Source of the DNA: Polyodon spathula
Lineage: Eukaryota; Chordata; Actinopteri; Acipenseriformes; Polyodontidae
Length of the DNA: 64,000 bases
Assembly: GCF_017654505.1 (NCBI RefSeq)
Contig: NC_054572.1
Span: 4,923,364-4,987,363 of the forward strand
Reading direction: 5' to 3'
Shown: piece by piece, positions 20,356 through 31,518 of the stretch
How positions within the stretch are numbered: position 1 is the stretch's first letter
Layout of the letters: each line of letters opens with the position of its first letter
Made by a program: the position numbers and the translations under genes
Notes under the pieces: model-generated
What the model saw: the letters and a program-made list of their open reading frames with translations, nothing else
Databases searched by the model: none
Told to the model about the DNA's origin: nothing

Positions 20356-22060
20356 CAACCAGTCCCAACTGCAACTACAAGCTGCTGGACGAAAGGAAGC
20401 AGACATAGGACAAATCTCAAAGATTTGTGAGTTAAAAAAGGCAAGATACACAAATGATCTCATGAAAGTGGCAACTCAGCAGAGGAAAAAGACTATAAAA
20501 TCAAAGCAAAACTAAACATTTTGCGCTCCACATGGAATGCTGAACAAGGTGCTGTCACTCTGCTGAGCAAAGCTGCAACTCCGGGACTCTGCCTAAAAAC
20601 AGAATCAAGATGGGACTCTGCCTGGAACGGACCCGAGACGAGGAAGCAAACTGTCAGCTAGTCAACGACCACAAGCAACGAGACCTGGCGAGGCCTGGCG
20701 AGGAGACTACCATAAAATTTACAGCGACTGTTATCAGACAAACCAGCATGGGTCTGCTGTACCCCTAAAACCACAGTATCCAAAAGAAACTGGGCCCTGC
20801 TACCTGCGAAGCTAAAAGATTCAGTGAAGAGGACAGAGCGGACGGGCGTGTTGTGGATCCTATACTGAGGACTGGAGACTTTGTTGCAGCTGTTTGTTGA
20901 TTCTATCGAGAATTGAAAGCTTTTTTGCTGAGTTTGATCCAATGTGGGATTGAAGACTTTATTGCTGAGAGGAGAGTTTTGTACTGGACTCTTCAACAGA
21001 TTGAATTTCCAAACCAGCAGACCAAAATTCTAAGTTTCAAGGAATCATTGAGTATAATTCCAGTTGCATTTTCCTTTCATGGAACTAAATTAATTAATTG
21101 TAACACATTCACATAGAATTGAACTGTTAATTGTTTAGTTTGCACACTTTGAGTGATGAAATAACTGTTAGTGAAACTTGATGAAATAACTATAAGTAAT
21201 CTACCTCATACTATTGTCTGAAGAATTTCTTTAAAAGTAAACTTGACATATCCTAAATCTATATACCATTAATAATCTTAATATGATATATTCGAAGATT
21301 GTCTGCACCTCATCAGTCTGTATGTGGACGTGTGTGTGTGTGTGTGTGTGTTACTAGCTAGGTCCCAGCTTGCTTGAGCTGCTGAGATGCTGCTTGTGTG
21401 TGAGGAGACAGGCGCTGTCATGTGTCAGTTGCTTGCTAGCCAGCATGAGTGCAGTGAGAGTTTTGAATTGTGTTTTGTGCTTATAGACTAAGAGATTTAC
21501 TTTCTGACTTTTCTGATTTCTGTTTATTATTTGTGTTCTTAATAAAATACTGCTGTTGATTAACCATTCCTTGTGCCTGCGTGTGAATGTGTGTTCATAG
21601 TAAATCCTCCATCTTTGAATCACATCGATTAAATATTATTAGTAAGAGAACTCGTCAACCCAGATAAACATTCACTTATCAGTTATTGAATCGTCCCTAC
21701 AAAAGAAACTGAGAGAAAACAACCCCTGTGTTTTACAACACAGACAATAATAATCTTTACAGGAACAACAGGCTTCCAGCCATGCTGGCTTGGAAGCCTA
21801 AAAATCCAACAATAACAATGGGCTTCACAGCTTCAGCTTGGAATCCTAATAATAACCAAATCTAACAGAGAAAATAACAACTAGAATCCGTTACATTATA
21901 TCAGCGCCCATTAGATTATGAAGAGCAGAGCAGGCACACACACAGGTGCTCATGATGGTGTTATAAGTGCACAGTAAAGGAACGATTCTAGTCAAATGCA
22001 ATCCGAGATGTATATATGAGGCTAGGTTTGAGTTTATATTAAATTGTAACAACTCTGAGA
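20356..22060. other. Unassigned stretch, possibly LTR-like in part
   Basis: Purine-rich sequence after CR1 copy a, then AT-rich sequence with an aataaaatac signal near 21541 and a (TG)n run at about 21333-21350. There is no coding homology. The 21355-21625 part has the general look of a retroelement U3/R segment, but I find no paired copy, so I leave it unassigned. Confidence 0.35.
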
Positions 22061-22292
22061 AAAAAAAAAAAAGTCTACTGGAACCCATAATAGCAGTTGA
22101 GTATATTTTATGTTAGATTTGAAATGTCACATTTTTTGATTTGTCAGTTTTTCCTTAAGTATCTGGGAAAACTACAAAGTGGTGTGTCATGCAATATGCT
22201 AAGGTAAAATTATTCAGCAGGTTACATTCGACTTTAAGAAGCAAAATGTGTTCATCTTATAGGGGGATGCAAAACATTTAGCCAGAGCTGTA
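22061..22292 (+). repeat. Family M inverted-repeat element, copy 1 (right part)
   Basis: Contains the family interior (gaaatgtcacattttttga; ttcagcaggttacattcg) and the right terminus ggatgcaaaacatttagcca, ending agctgta. The left terminus is lost. Confidence 0.8.
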
Positions 22293-22336
22293 TTTCTTCA
22301 GAAATGAAACCGTATCATTTAAAAATATTATTTTCT

Positions 22337-22394
22337 TTTCTCTCTCTCTCTTTCTTTCTCTTTCTCTCTTCTCTTTCTCTCTCTCTCTCTCTCG
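22337..22394. repeat. (TC)n tract, left flank of Tx1-clade LINE
   Basis: Imperfect TC-rich run ending tctctctctctctc, immediately before the GGAGGAGGAGG start of the presumed Tx1 5' UTR. It pairs with the (TC)n tract at 31076-31141 at the other end of the element. Confidence 0.85.
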
Positions 22395-22628
22395 GAGGAG
22401 GAGGAGGATTGTGGGATCGCTGGGGCCTGTGAGGAGTTTGAGGAAGCATAGGGTAGGAGTGTTGTTCGGTTTTTCGTTTTTGCTTTTTGTTTTACTTTAG
22501 TTTAAACTATAACGTTTGGTTCTTTAAATTAATTTGTTGTGTGAGCGTGAGTGAGAGTAAGAACATAAGAACATAAGAAAGTTTACAAACGAGAGGAGGC
22601 CATTCGGCCCATCTTGCTCGTTTGGTTG

Positions 22629-25454
22629 TTAGTAGCTTATTGATCCCAAAATCTCATCAAGCAGCTTCTTGAAGGATCCCAGGGTGTCAGCTTCAACAAC
22701 ATTACTGGGGAGTTGATTCCAGACCCTCACAATTCTCTGTGTAAAAAAGTGCCTCCTATTTTCTGTTCTGAATGCCCCTTTTTCTAATCTCCATTTGTGA
22801 CCCCTGGTCCTTGTTTCTTTTTTCAGGCTGAAAAAGTCCCTTGCGTCGACACTGTCAATACCTTTTAGAATTTTGAATGCTTGAATTAGGTCGCCACGTA
22901 GTCTTCTTTGTTCAAGACTGAACAGATTCAATTCTTTTAGCCTGTCTGCATATGACATGCCTTTTAAGCCCGGAATAATTCTGGTCGCTCTTCTTTGCAC
23001 TCTTTCTAGAGCAGCAATATCTTTTTTATAGCGAGGTGACCAGAACTGAACACAATATTCAAGATGAGGTCTTACAAGTGCATTGTACAGTTTTAACATT
23101 ACTTCCCTTGATTTAAATTCAACACTTTTCACAATGTATCCGAGTATCTTGTTAGCCTTTTTTATAGCTTCCCCACATTGCCTAGATGAAGACATTTCTG
23201 AGTCAACAAAAACTCCTAGGTCTTTTTCATAGATTCCTTCTCCAATTTCAATATCTCCCATATGATATTTATAATGTACATTTTTATTTCCTGCGTGCAG
23301 TACCTTACACTTTTCTCTATTAAATGTCATTTGCCATGTGTCTGCCCAGTTCTGAATCTTGTCTAGATCATTTTGAATGACCTTTGCTGCTGCAACAGTG
23401 TTTGCCACTCCTCCTACTTTTGTGTCGTCTGCAAATTTAACAAGTTTGCTTACTATACCAGAATCTAAATCATTAATGTAGATTAGGAATAGCAGAGGAC
23501 CTAATACTGATCCCTGTGGTACACCGCTGGTTACCACACTCCATTCTGAGGTTTTTCCTCTAATCAGTACTTTCTGTTTTCTACATGTTAACCACTCCCT
23601 AATCCATGTACATGTGTTTCCTTGAATCCCAACTGCGTTCAGTTTGAGAATTAATCTTTTGTGCGGGACTTTGTCAAAAGCTTTCTGGAAATCTAAATAA
23701 ACCATGTCATATGCTTTGCAATTATCCATTATCGATGTTGCATCCTCAAAAAAATCAAGCAAGTTAGTTAGGCACGATCTCCCTTTCCTAAAACCATGTT
23801 GACTGTCTCCCAGTACCCTGTTACCATATAGGTAATTTTCCATTTTGGATCTTATTATAGTTTCCATAAGTTTGCATATAATAGAAGTCAGGCTTACTGG
23901 TCTGTAGTTACCTGGTTCAGTTTTGTTTCCCTTTTTGTGGATCGGTATTACGTTTGCAATTTTCCAGTCTGTCGGTACCACCCCTGTGTCAAGAGACTGC
24001 TGCATGATCTTGGTTAGCGGTTTGTAAATTACTTCTTTCATTTCTTTGAGTACTACTGGGAGGATCTCATCCGGCCCAGGGGATTTGTTTATTTTAAGAG
24101 CTCCTAGTCCCTTTAACACTTCTGCCTCAGTTATGCTAAAGTTATTTAAAACTGGATAGGAACTGGATGACATGTGGGGCATGTTGTCAGTATCTTCCTT
24201 TGTAAAAACTTGTGAAAAGTAATCATTTAATATATTTGCTATTTTTTTTTCTTCCTCTATGATTTTGCCATTTGTATCTCTTAAACATTTAATCTCCTCT
24301 TTGAATGTTCTCTTGCTGTTGTAATATTGGAAAAACATTTTGGAATTGGTTTTAGCTCCCTTAGCAATGTTCATTTCTATTTCTCTCTTGGCCTTTCTAA
24401 CTTCCTTTTTGACTTGCATTTGCAGTTCTGTGTACTCTTTCTGTGTACTTTCTTTTTGGTCCTTTTTTAATGCTCTGTAAAGTGCCTTTTTTCGCTGAAT
24501 ATTTTTTTTAATTGATCTATTAAACCATTTTGGCAATTTAGTTTTACATTTAGATTTGTCTACTTTAGGGATATAATTGTTTTGCGCCTCTAGTACTACG
24601 TTTTTGAAGAACAACCATCCTTCTTCTGTGGGTGTTTTCTCTATTTTACTCCAATCTACTTCTGTTAGTCTCTGTTTCATGCCTTCATAGTTTGCTTTTC
24701 TAAAATTGTAAACCTTAGCTTTAGTCTTTACTTTTGAGGATTTAAAAAACACTTCAAATGAGACCATGTTGTGGTCTGAGTTTGCCAGTGGTTCTCTGAC
24801 CTCTGTTTTAGTTATTCTATCTTCGTTATTTGAAAAGACTAAATCAAGGCATGCCTCCCCTCTAGTCGGTGCCTTGACAAATTGTGTTAGGAAGCAGTCA
24901 TTTGTCATTTCCACCATTTCTATTTCATCCTTCGCGCTACCCACCGGGTTTTCCCATTTTATTTGGGGGAAGTTGAAATCCCCCATTAGTATGGCTTCTC
25001 CTTTGCTACACACATTTCTAATGTCATTGTATAACAGATTATTGTGCTCACCGTCTGAATCTGGCGGTCTATAGCATGCTCCTATTATTATGCCTTTTGA
25101 ATTTTTGTCTGTTATTCTGACCCATATTGATTCGGTTTTATTTTCTTTGTTCATGGTTAACACCTGGGCTTCAAGACTGTTTCTTATGTATAGCGCTACC
25201 CCTCCTCCTCGTCTGTCCTGCCTGTCTTTCCTATACAGTGTATACCCACAAATATTATATTCGTCCCCATCACTCTCAGATAACCACGTTTCTGTAACAC
25301 CTATCACATCATAGTTACCTGTTAGTGCAGTAGCTTCAAGTTCTAGAATTTTGTTTCTGATACTTCTAGCATTTAGATAAATACATTTAATGGTTGTCTT
25401 ACCTGAGTTGTTGTTCTTGTTTTGATGCGGTCTCCCTTCTGTTTTTTTGTTCAT
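22629..25454 (-). CDS. CR1 ORF2 polyprotein (AP endonuclease plus reverse transcriptase), intact
   Basis: 941 residues from ATG at 25454, 18 nt past the end of ORF1. The first 240 or so residues form an apurinic-type endonuclease: CIYLNARSIRNK, GVTETWLSESDGDE, LMGDFNFPQIKWE and SDHNMVSFEVF carry the expected N, E, D/N and D-H catalytic positions. A basic linker follows. The RT (about residues 430-760) has NKSPGPDEILP, GNYRPVSLTSI, VYLDFQKAFDKVPHK, GVPQGSVLGPLLFLIYIN and FADDTKVGG. The C-terminal region ends LGSFKKLLDEILGSISY. The protein would nick target DNA and copy CR1 RNA in the nucleus. All visible catalytic residues are present, so this copy could still supply enzyme in trans. Confidence 0.95.
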   Translation of the reverse strand: MNKKTEGRPHQNKNNNSGKTTIKCIYLNARSIRNKILELEATALTGNYDVIGVTETWLSESDGDEYNICGYTLYRKDRQDRRGGGVALYIRNSLEAQVLTMNKENKTESIWVRITDKNSKGIIIGACYRPPDSDGEHNNLLYNDIRNVCSKGEAILMGDFNFPQIKWENPVGSAKDEIEMVEMTNDCFLTQFVKAPTRGEACLDLVFSNNEDRITKTEVREPLANSDHNMVSFEVFFKSSKVKTKAKVYNFRKANYEGMKQRLTEVDWSKIEKTPTEEGWLFFKNVVLEAQNNYIPKVDKSKCKTKLPKWFNRSIKKNIQRKKALYRALKKDQKESTQKEYTELQMQVKKEVRKAKREIEMNIAKGAKTNSKMFFQYYNSKRTFKEEIKCLRDTNGKIIEEEKKIANILNDYFSQVFTKEDTDNMPHMSSSSYPVLNNFSITEAEVLKGLGALKINKSPGPDEILPVVLKEMKEVIYKPLTKIMQQSLDTGVVPTDWKIANVIPIHKKGNKTEPGNYRPVSLTSIICKLMETIIRSKMENYLYGNRVLGDSQHGFRKGRSCLTNLLDFFEDATSIMDNCKAYDMVYLDFQKAFDKVPHKRLILKLNAVGIQGNTCTWIREWLTCRKQKVLIRGKTSEWSVVTSGVPQGSVLGPLLFLIYINDLDSGIVSKLVKFADDTKVGGVANTVAAAKVIQNDLDKIQNWADTWQMTFNREKCKVLHAGNKNVHYKYHMGDIEIGEGIYEKDLGVFVDSEMSSSRQCGEAIKKANKILGYIVKSVEFKSREVMLKLYNALVRPHLEYCVQFWSPRYKKDIAALERVQRRATRIIPGLKGMSYADRLKELNLFSLEQRRLRGDLIQAFKILKGIDSVDARDFFSLKKETRTRGHKWRLEKGAFRTENRRHFFTQRIVRVWNQLPSNVVEADTLGSFKKLLDEILGSISY

Positions 25455-25471
25455 TTCTCCCCCCTTCCTTT

Positions 25472-26418
25472 CTAGTTTAAATGCTTCCGAACCTGCTCGA
25501 GGATCTTTTCTCCAAGTAGACTAGTTCCCTTGTTATTTAAATGCAGTCCATCCCGTCTATACAGATAGTCCTCGTTGTAGAAAGTGGTCCAATGATCAAG
25601 ATAGGTGAAGCCTTCCCGTGTGCACCACGTCTTCAACCATGCGTTTTGATTAATTATTTCCAGCTGTCCATATGGTCCTTTGCAAGGTGCGGGTAGTATA
25701 CCAGAAAATACCACAGTTTTGGTTTTCTCTTTTAATTTCCTTCCTAGCTCTCTGAATTTGTTTTGCAGGGATTTTGGTCTGTCTCTTCCAATGTTGTTTG
25801 TACCGATGTGGACGACTACTACCGGGTCGTCTCCTGTTCGTTCTAGGAGCCTGTCCACGTTCTCAGTGATGTGCTTGACCGAGGCTCCCGGAAGGCAGCA
25901 CACTGTTGTAGTAAGGGGGTCCAAACTGCGAATTGAACTTGCTGTGTTTCTCAATATGGAGTCCCCAACAATCATGACCTCCCTTCTTTTTACTGTCTTG
26001 TCACCACTGTCAATAGGGTCCTGGATGTTGTTCCTTTCATTCTCTTGTTGTTGGTTCTGCTCATCAAAATTCTGAAGTGACTCAAATCTGTTGGTTGTTT
26101 TGATTTCTGGTGTTGTGTTTGACGAAGTTTCTTTTTTTCCCTGCTTCTGCCTACCTGAACCCAGCTGTTCTGACCTTCTATCTCCCTGGTGGCTTTCAGT
26201 CTGTTAGGGGTGATGCAGACTTCCATGAATTGTGGGTGTGCCAGTTCCTCAAGATCCTGTTGCTGTCTCACTTCTTCCAGCTCCATTTCTAGCATGCTTA
26301 CTAGTTTATGCAAATCCTGGATCGTGCGGCACTTTACGCACACTTGGTTTAGCTCCGCTGGGTTTTCTCGGATTTCCCACATCAAGCAGGTGTCACAGAT
26401 TACTGGCTTGAAGACCAT
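25472..26418 (-). pseudogene. CR1 ORF1 (zinc/coiled-coil plus esterase), one frameshift
   Basis: The N-terminal part from 26418 has MVFKPVICDTCLMW with a C-x2-C pair and a second pair (CVKCR), then a coiled-coil stretch (LVSMLEMELEEVRQQQ). The C-terminal part (to 25472) is an SGNH/esterase-like domain: MIVGDSILRN, VVVVHIGTNN and a terminal YRRDGLHLNNKG with the catalytic D-x-x-H. The two parts are in different frames. The second frame can be followed back without stops into the T7 run at 26132-26138 (+ strand), where one base gained or lost explains the shift. The order of domains is usual for CR1 ORF1. Confidence 0.88.
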
Positions 26419-26700
26419 GTTGAGGGTTTTTTTTTTTTTGAAGTTTAGTTTCTTCTGCAGCTGTCAACCTGCTTTCAAACTGCTTCGAAACTGCTCTGTA
26501 CTTTTCCACGCTGTACTTCTCCCACTCGCTGTCGCTTCCACTCGCTGTCGCTGGGAAGACTGCCTCGTTTAACTGCGTTGTTCTGCTGTGCTGTCGGCTC
26601 CTCCCCTCGCCCGTGTCTCAAAACGGCGCTGAATTTGAATCAGCTGCTCCGAGTTTCAGCTTGTTTGTTATCAGAAAAACACACGCGGCTGTGTTTCCCC

Positions 26701-28064
26701 AATGTCCTCTGTTTTCTGATTAAAAGTTCTGACGTTAAAGAGGAAAGACGAAGCTTTGACGCGAAACATGAAAAGGTGGCGACATGAAGAGGGTGAGCGA
26801 CAGCTTCCACTGGTGAGCGACAGCTGACCCTTCTGCCATGGAGTAAGTATGTGCGTGTGTGTGTTTTTTATCAAATGTCCCCCCGTTTTTAAGGAATGAA
26901 TTGCTGGAAAGGGAGCTAAGTAGGTATGGGAAAATCTGCACCCCAATAAAGTCTATTCCCCTGGGGTGTAAAAATCCACAATTAAGTCACGTCATGTCTT
27001 TTAGGAGACAAGTGTATATTTTATTAAACAACCCCGGTTTTGAAATAAATGTCACCTGGACTTTCACAGTAGAAGGAAGCAGCTGTGTGGTGTTTGCAAG
27101 CACTGACACCATGCGTTGCTTCAAGTGTGGAGTCCAGGGGCATCAGAGAAAAAATTGCCCGATGAGAGAAGGTGAGACAGGGCAGGAGAAGCAGGGTGAG
27201 GCTGACAGGGATCAGGGAGCACAGGAGGAAGAGCCGCAGCAGGAAAGGGAGAACAATGAGCCTGGAGCCCCGATAAATGAAGAGGACAGCGTTGATAATG
27301 GGGTCACTGTAGTAAATAGGGAGAAAAGGAAAAAAAAAGAAAGAAATGGAAACAACGAAGGAAAAAAAGAGACATAGAGTTGGAGCAGAACTCTGAGGCG
27401 ATCTGTCCAGATCACAGGCTCTCTCTGCCCGCCCACCCTGAAGGAGCGAACGGTGCTGAGATTGCTGCTGGAGAACCAGGGTCTGGGAGTGGGGGCTGTA
27501 GTGCAACGGGGGAGAGGTCCCCTACTGCAGAAACTCCCAAATCGGACTCGGGGGGGAGAGACTCCAGCTCTGGGTCTCAGCCTGGAGCGGCGGTCCCCCT
27601 CTTCTCGGAGGAGGTGGAACACAGCGCTGAGTCACAGCTCGACGCTGCTGTGATACCCTGTCCCCCAGACTCGCAAGAAAATGCTGCAGAGGAGCCGGGT
27701 GTAGTGGCAGAAAAAAATTAAAAACGTCAAAATAAATGTGAAAGTGAGGAAGAGAATGAGATGGATGAGGAAGACGGAGGTGATGTCTCTGACTCCTCTG
27801 TGCTTTCTGAGATCCCTGATAGTCAAACCCCAAAGGAAAAACTATACTCTGGAGAAGAGATAAATAGCTTTTTAAACACGACCAATGGAAAACGTAATTG
27901 ATATAAAGCAATTCTTTCCCAATCTTAAACTGTTTCTGTACTCTGTTAATGTGGCTTTTAGAAAAGACACTTTAAGAGAAATTGACCAGCCAAAACGGTA
28001 CAGACTTAAAAAATATGTACAAGTAGTCAGGAAAATGATTAATACAACAACTAAGGAGGTTTAA
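26701..28064 (+). pseudogene. Tx1-clade ORF1 (gag-like, CCHC knuckle), broken
   Basis: The best frame from 26859 reads NVPPFLRNELLERELSRYGK and PLGCKNPQLSHV, then a zinc knuckle MRCFKCGVQGHQRKNCP (about 27110-27160), the expected nucleic-acid-binding module. An acidic, glutamine-rich tail follows. The frame changes near 27377 and again near 27720. The C-terminal part is still readable to a TAA at 28062-28064 (KRYRLKKYVQVVRKMI). Upstream of 26859 the frame is closed by a TAA at 26844; open sequence at 26727-26820 in another frame may be the eroded N-terminus. Confidence 0.75.
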
Positions 28065-28065
28065 A

Positions 28066-30905
28066 ATGGCTCAGTTTCTTTGCAATTTTATACTTTTTGT
28101 TGTCGGATTTCTTGTAATTGTTTTAAATAATTTTACTTTTATGAAGAGGTTCAGTTTTATCTCTCTTAATGTAAACGGCTGCAGACAGGGTTTTAAAAGA
28201 GCACAAGTCTTTGAGTTTTTAGAACAGAAGAGGGCAGGGATCGTTTTTTTAACAAGAAACACATACAGATTACGGGAATGCTGCTGAATGGGAGGTGAAA
28301 TGGGGAGGGCAGTGATGAGCCATGCCCCTAATAACAGCGCTGGGCTGGCTGTGCTTTTTAGATCGGGGTTAGGAGCAGATATTTTAGAAGTAAGAGAGAT
28401 TATTAAAGGAAGGCTTTCAACAGTAAGAGCTAAGGTGAGGGAGGCTACTTTTAACTTCATAAATGTTTGTGCTCCTAATATAGGGAGAGATAGGATGGTG
28501 TTTTTAAACATTTTAAAACAGACTATCTTAACAGTTAATGATGAAGACTTTTTATTAGTGGGGGGTGATTTTAATTGCACAGTGAATTTTAATATAGATA
28601 GAAACAGTATAGAACCGCATCCCCCTTCTGCGATGGAATTAGCTGCAGTTTTAAAGTTCAGTGGCTTGGTTGACATTTGGAGGTGTTTGCATCCCACCAC
28701 TCGCCAGTACACATGGTCACATCACATTTCACAGTACATAGCTAGAGCACGATTAGACAGGATCTATACATTTAAACATCAACTTAATACATTTACAAAA
28801 GCCAGTATAATACCAACCAGCCTGTCAAACCATCATTGTGTGTAGAGTACTGTTACACTACCTAAGGAAACACATACCGCACCATTTTGGCATTTTAATA
28901 CTACATTTCACATTTGTGCAACAGTTTAGAGATTTCTGGAAAATTTGGAGAACACAAAAAGATCAGTACAGAGATCTGAGGTAGTGGTGGGATATTGGTA
29001 AGGTACAAATCAAAGTTTTTTGTCAAAAGTATACCTCTGGTGCAACCAAGTCACTGAACGCAACTGTGAGAGAGCTGGAGCGAGAGATTCTTAAAATTGA
29101 AAGCCAATCTAACAGAGCACAGTGGCACAGGAGACCTTGCGGGAGCAGAGACAAGCCTTGGGCAGCCTGCTGGAGGAGAAGGTGCGGGGGGCACAGGTGC
29201 GATCAAGATTTATCAAGCTAAGAGACATGGATGCCCCCACCAGCTTCTTCTTCAGCCTGGAGAAGAAGAAAACAAGTAGAAAGCAGATGCACTGTGTCCG
29301 GCTGCCCTGTGGGAGAGAGCTGCTGGAGCAGGAGCAAATCAAAGAGGCGGCAATGCAGTTTTATACTGGACTGTTTTCCAGGGAGCCATGCAGTCAAAAT
29401 GACAGGGACTCAATGCTGCAGGGCTTGCCAACCCTGAGCGAGGAGGAGAAGGGGAGTCTGGAAGGCAACATCACTCTCCAGGAACTGACTACAGCAGTTA
29501 AGCAGATGGCCAGCAGGAAGGCCCCAGGGATTGATGGCCTACAAGTAGAATTTTTCCAATACTTTTGGAAGGAACTGGGACCAGATCTAATGATGGTGCT
29601 GCAGGAGAGTTTGAGAGATGGAGAGCTGCCGCTTAGCTGCCGCAGGGCTGTACTGACTATGCTGCCTAAGAAAGGAGACCTGTGACAACTAAAAACTGGA
29701 GACCAGTCTCAATTTTATGTGCCGATTTAAAAATATTTTCAAAATGTCTGGCAATAAGACTGAGAGAAGTATTGAACAGTTTAATACACCCGGACCAGAC
29801 TTACTGTGTGCCAGGACAGTCAATATTTGATAATATATTTTTAATTAGAGATTTTTTTACTTGTACTCAGATGGGTAATTTTAATGTGGGACTGGTCTCC
29901 TTAGACCAGGAGAAAGCTTTTGATCGTGTTGACCACCATTACCTGTTTACAACACTGGAGGCCTTTGGGTTTGGCCCCAGGTTCATTAACTATGTTAAAA
30001 TTTTGTACAGTAATGTTTTTAGTATTTTAAAAATGAATGGGGGTCTGAGTCGGCCTTTCCCGGTGTGCTGGGGAATCAGACAGGGCTGCTCCCTGTCTGG
30101 CATGCTGTACTCACTCTCCATTGAGCCCCTGCTGGCTCTGCTGAGGAGCAGGCTGGCGGGATGGACGGGGCCTTGTTCTGCCCCGGCTGTGGCAATAAAG
30201 GTGTCCACTCATGCTGATGACATTAATGTGTTTATTTGCAGCAACCAAGATGTCCAGCTATTACAGTAGAGCCTAGAGACATTCCAAGGGGCTTCATCAG
30301 CAAAAATAAACTGGGCAAAGTGTGGCACATTCTTGTCAGGTAGCTGGAAGGAAGTGGGCCCTCCTGTTCTGCCACAGACATTGAGGTGGGAGAGAACAGG
30401 ACTAAAAATATTAGGTGTCTTTCTGGGAACTAAATCATACATGGATATGAACTGGGAAAGTCTTGTGGACAAGGTGAGAGGACGGCTTCAGTGTTGGCGG
30501 GGGCTGCTCGCTCAGTTGTCCTTTAGGGGGAGGGTTATTGTAATTAATAACCTGGCTGCCTCTGTGCTTTGGCATAGGCTTATGTGCCTGGAACCTCTCC
30601 AAGGCCTGATTGATAAAATTCAAAAGATGTTTGTAGAGTTCTTCTGGGGTGGGAGGCACTGGCTGAAGCCAGCCATGTTGTACCTCCCTCGAGATGAGGG
30701 GGGGACAAGGGCTGGTCAGCATTGCCAGCAGGATAGCGGCTTTCAGGCTGATGACAGTTCAGAGGCTCCTGTACGCCGGGGAGGAGGCTCACTGAAGGAA
30801 AGTGGCCATTTTTTTCATCAAAAAAGTGGGGGGCCTAGGTTAGGAAAACATCTGTTTTTAACTGACCATGACATCCTGAACAGTTCTGGTCTGCCTGTTT
30901 TTTAT
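28066..30905 (+). pseudogene. Tx1-clade ORF2 (endonuclease plus RT), multiply broken
   Basis: Starts two bases after the ORF1 stop. The endonuclease is readable as MKRFSFISLNVNGCRQGFKR, LLVGGDFNCTVNF and ARLDRIYTF. The final catalytic SDHH reads SNHH (about 28828), and the early ETH motif is lost to a frame change near 28255. The RT segments run from about 29510: KAPGIDGLQVEFFQ, NWRPVSILCADLK, SLDQEKAFDRVDH, GIRQGCSLSGMLY and, in place of YADD, HADD (about 30210). TGA or TAG codons interrupt near 29683 and 30268. The C-terminal region continues (KMFVEFFWGGRHWLKPAM) and is cut short near 30905. Confidence 0.85.
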
Positions 30906-31072
30906 CTTAATATTTTATTTTATTTATTTATTTATTTTTAGATGCTGATGTTGGTTTTTATCGAACCCACACTCAGTACAAATATAAATATATACATTTG
31001 TACTTTTGTTTTTTTAAGGTTTAATTATGTGTAATATTGTATTATTGCATAGAATAAAGGACTTTTAAGTCA

Positions 31073-31075
<3 letters not shown>

Positions 31076-31141
<66 letters not shown>
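31076..31141. repeat. (TC)n microsatellite, right flank of Tx1-clade LINE
   Basis: Pure TC run of 66 bp that begins right after the LINE 3' end. Confidence 0.97.
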
Positions 31142-31147
<6 letters not shown>

Positions 31148-31518
31148 AGAGAAAAAGAATCAAGTTTGACCAGCTGCTAACAAACAGAGAGAAAGGATGA
31201 AAGAAAAGTTCCATGGACTCATTTTCAATTTGACATTGTGTTCAAAGTGCCTGTCTATCTATTTGTGTATTCATGTGTGTATTTGCAATACCTGCGTCGC
31301 TGTAATTTGAGTTGTCAGAAGTTTTAATCCAATTCCCACTCGTTTGTGATCTTGATGGTTGATGTGCTGTCTTACAGCCTTTAAATGCAAAACACGGGAA
31401 AACAAACAATACAAAACTAAACAAAAAAATATTAGATGTAAAAATCATCGGTTTCTCTCCATTTCTCCAATTTAAATACTACTGTACCTATTACTACAAC
31501 TAATAATAACAATCATCA
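31142..31518. other. No gene seen
   Basis: Mixed sequence between the (TC)n tract and the immunoglobulin-like remnant. Confidence 0.5.

Larger units (their letters stand above)
22558..26700 (-). mobile_element. CR1 LINE copy 'b', near full length, ORF2 intact
   Basis: Minus-strand element. Its 3' end is the octamer tail at 22560-22580 (aagaacataagaacataag on the + strand). Then comes a short 3' UTR, ORF2 (25454-22629), ORF1 (26418-25472) and a GC-rich leader that reaches at least 26.6 kb. I could not fix the 5' boundary exactly. It includes a short direct repeat (cactcgctgtcgct) near 26523 and 26538. ORF2 is open from start to stop. ORF1 has a single slip in a 7-base homopolymer. Confidence 0.9.
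22395..31075 (+). mobile_element. Tx1-clade LINE, with a CR1 nested in its 5' part
   Basis: The right boundary is firm: a 3' UTR ending cttttaagtcaaag at 31075 abuts (TC)n. The left boundary at 22395 is inferred. Sequence right after another (TC)n tract looks like a leader, and the interval 22558 to about 26.7 kb is a minus-strand CR1. Outside the CR1, the element carries a gag-like ORF1 with a CCHC knuckle and an ORF2 with endonuclease and RT of the L1/Tx1 group. Some Tx1-clade families (Kibi-type) are described as inserting specifically into (TC)n, which fits both ends. Multiple frame breaks and a C-terminal deletion show that it is inactive. Confidence 0.65.

Noticed and set aside
20356..21660. 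Possible LTR retrotransposon
   Set aside because: The segment has an LTR-like look with a polyadenylation signal, but I found no paired repeat, primer-binding site or coding domain.
24766..26075. Plus-strand frames over CR1 copy b
   Set aside because: They mirror the real minus-strand ORF1 and ORF2.
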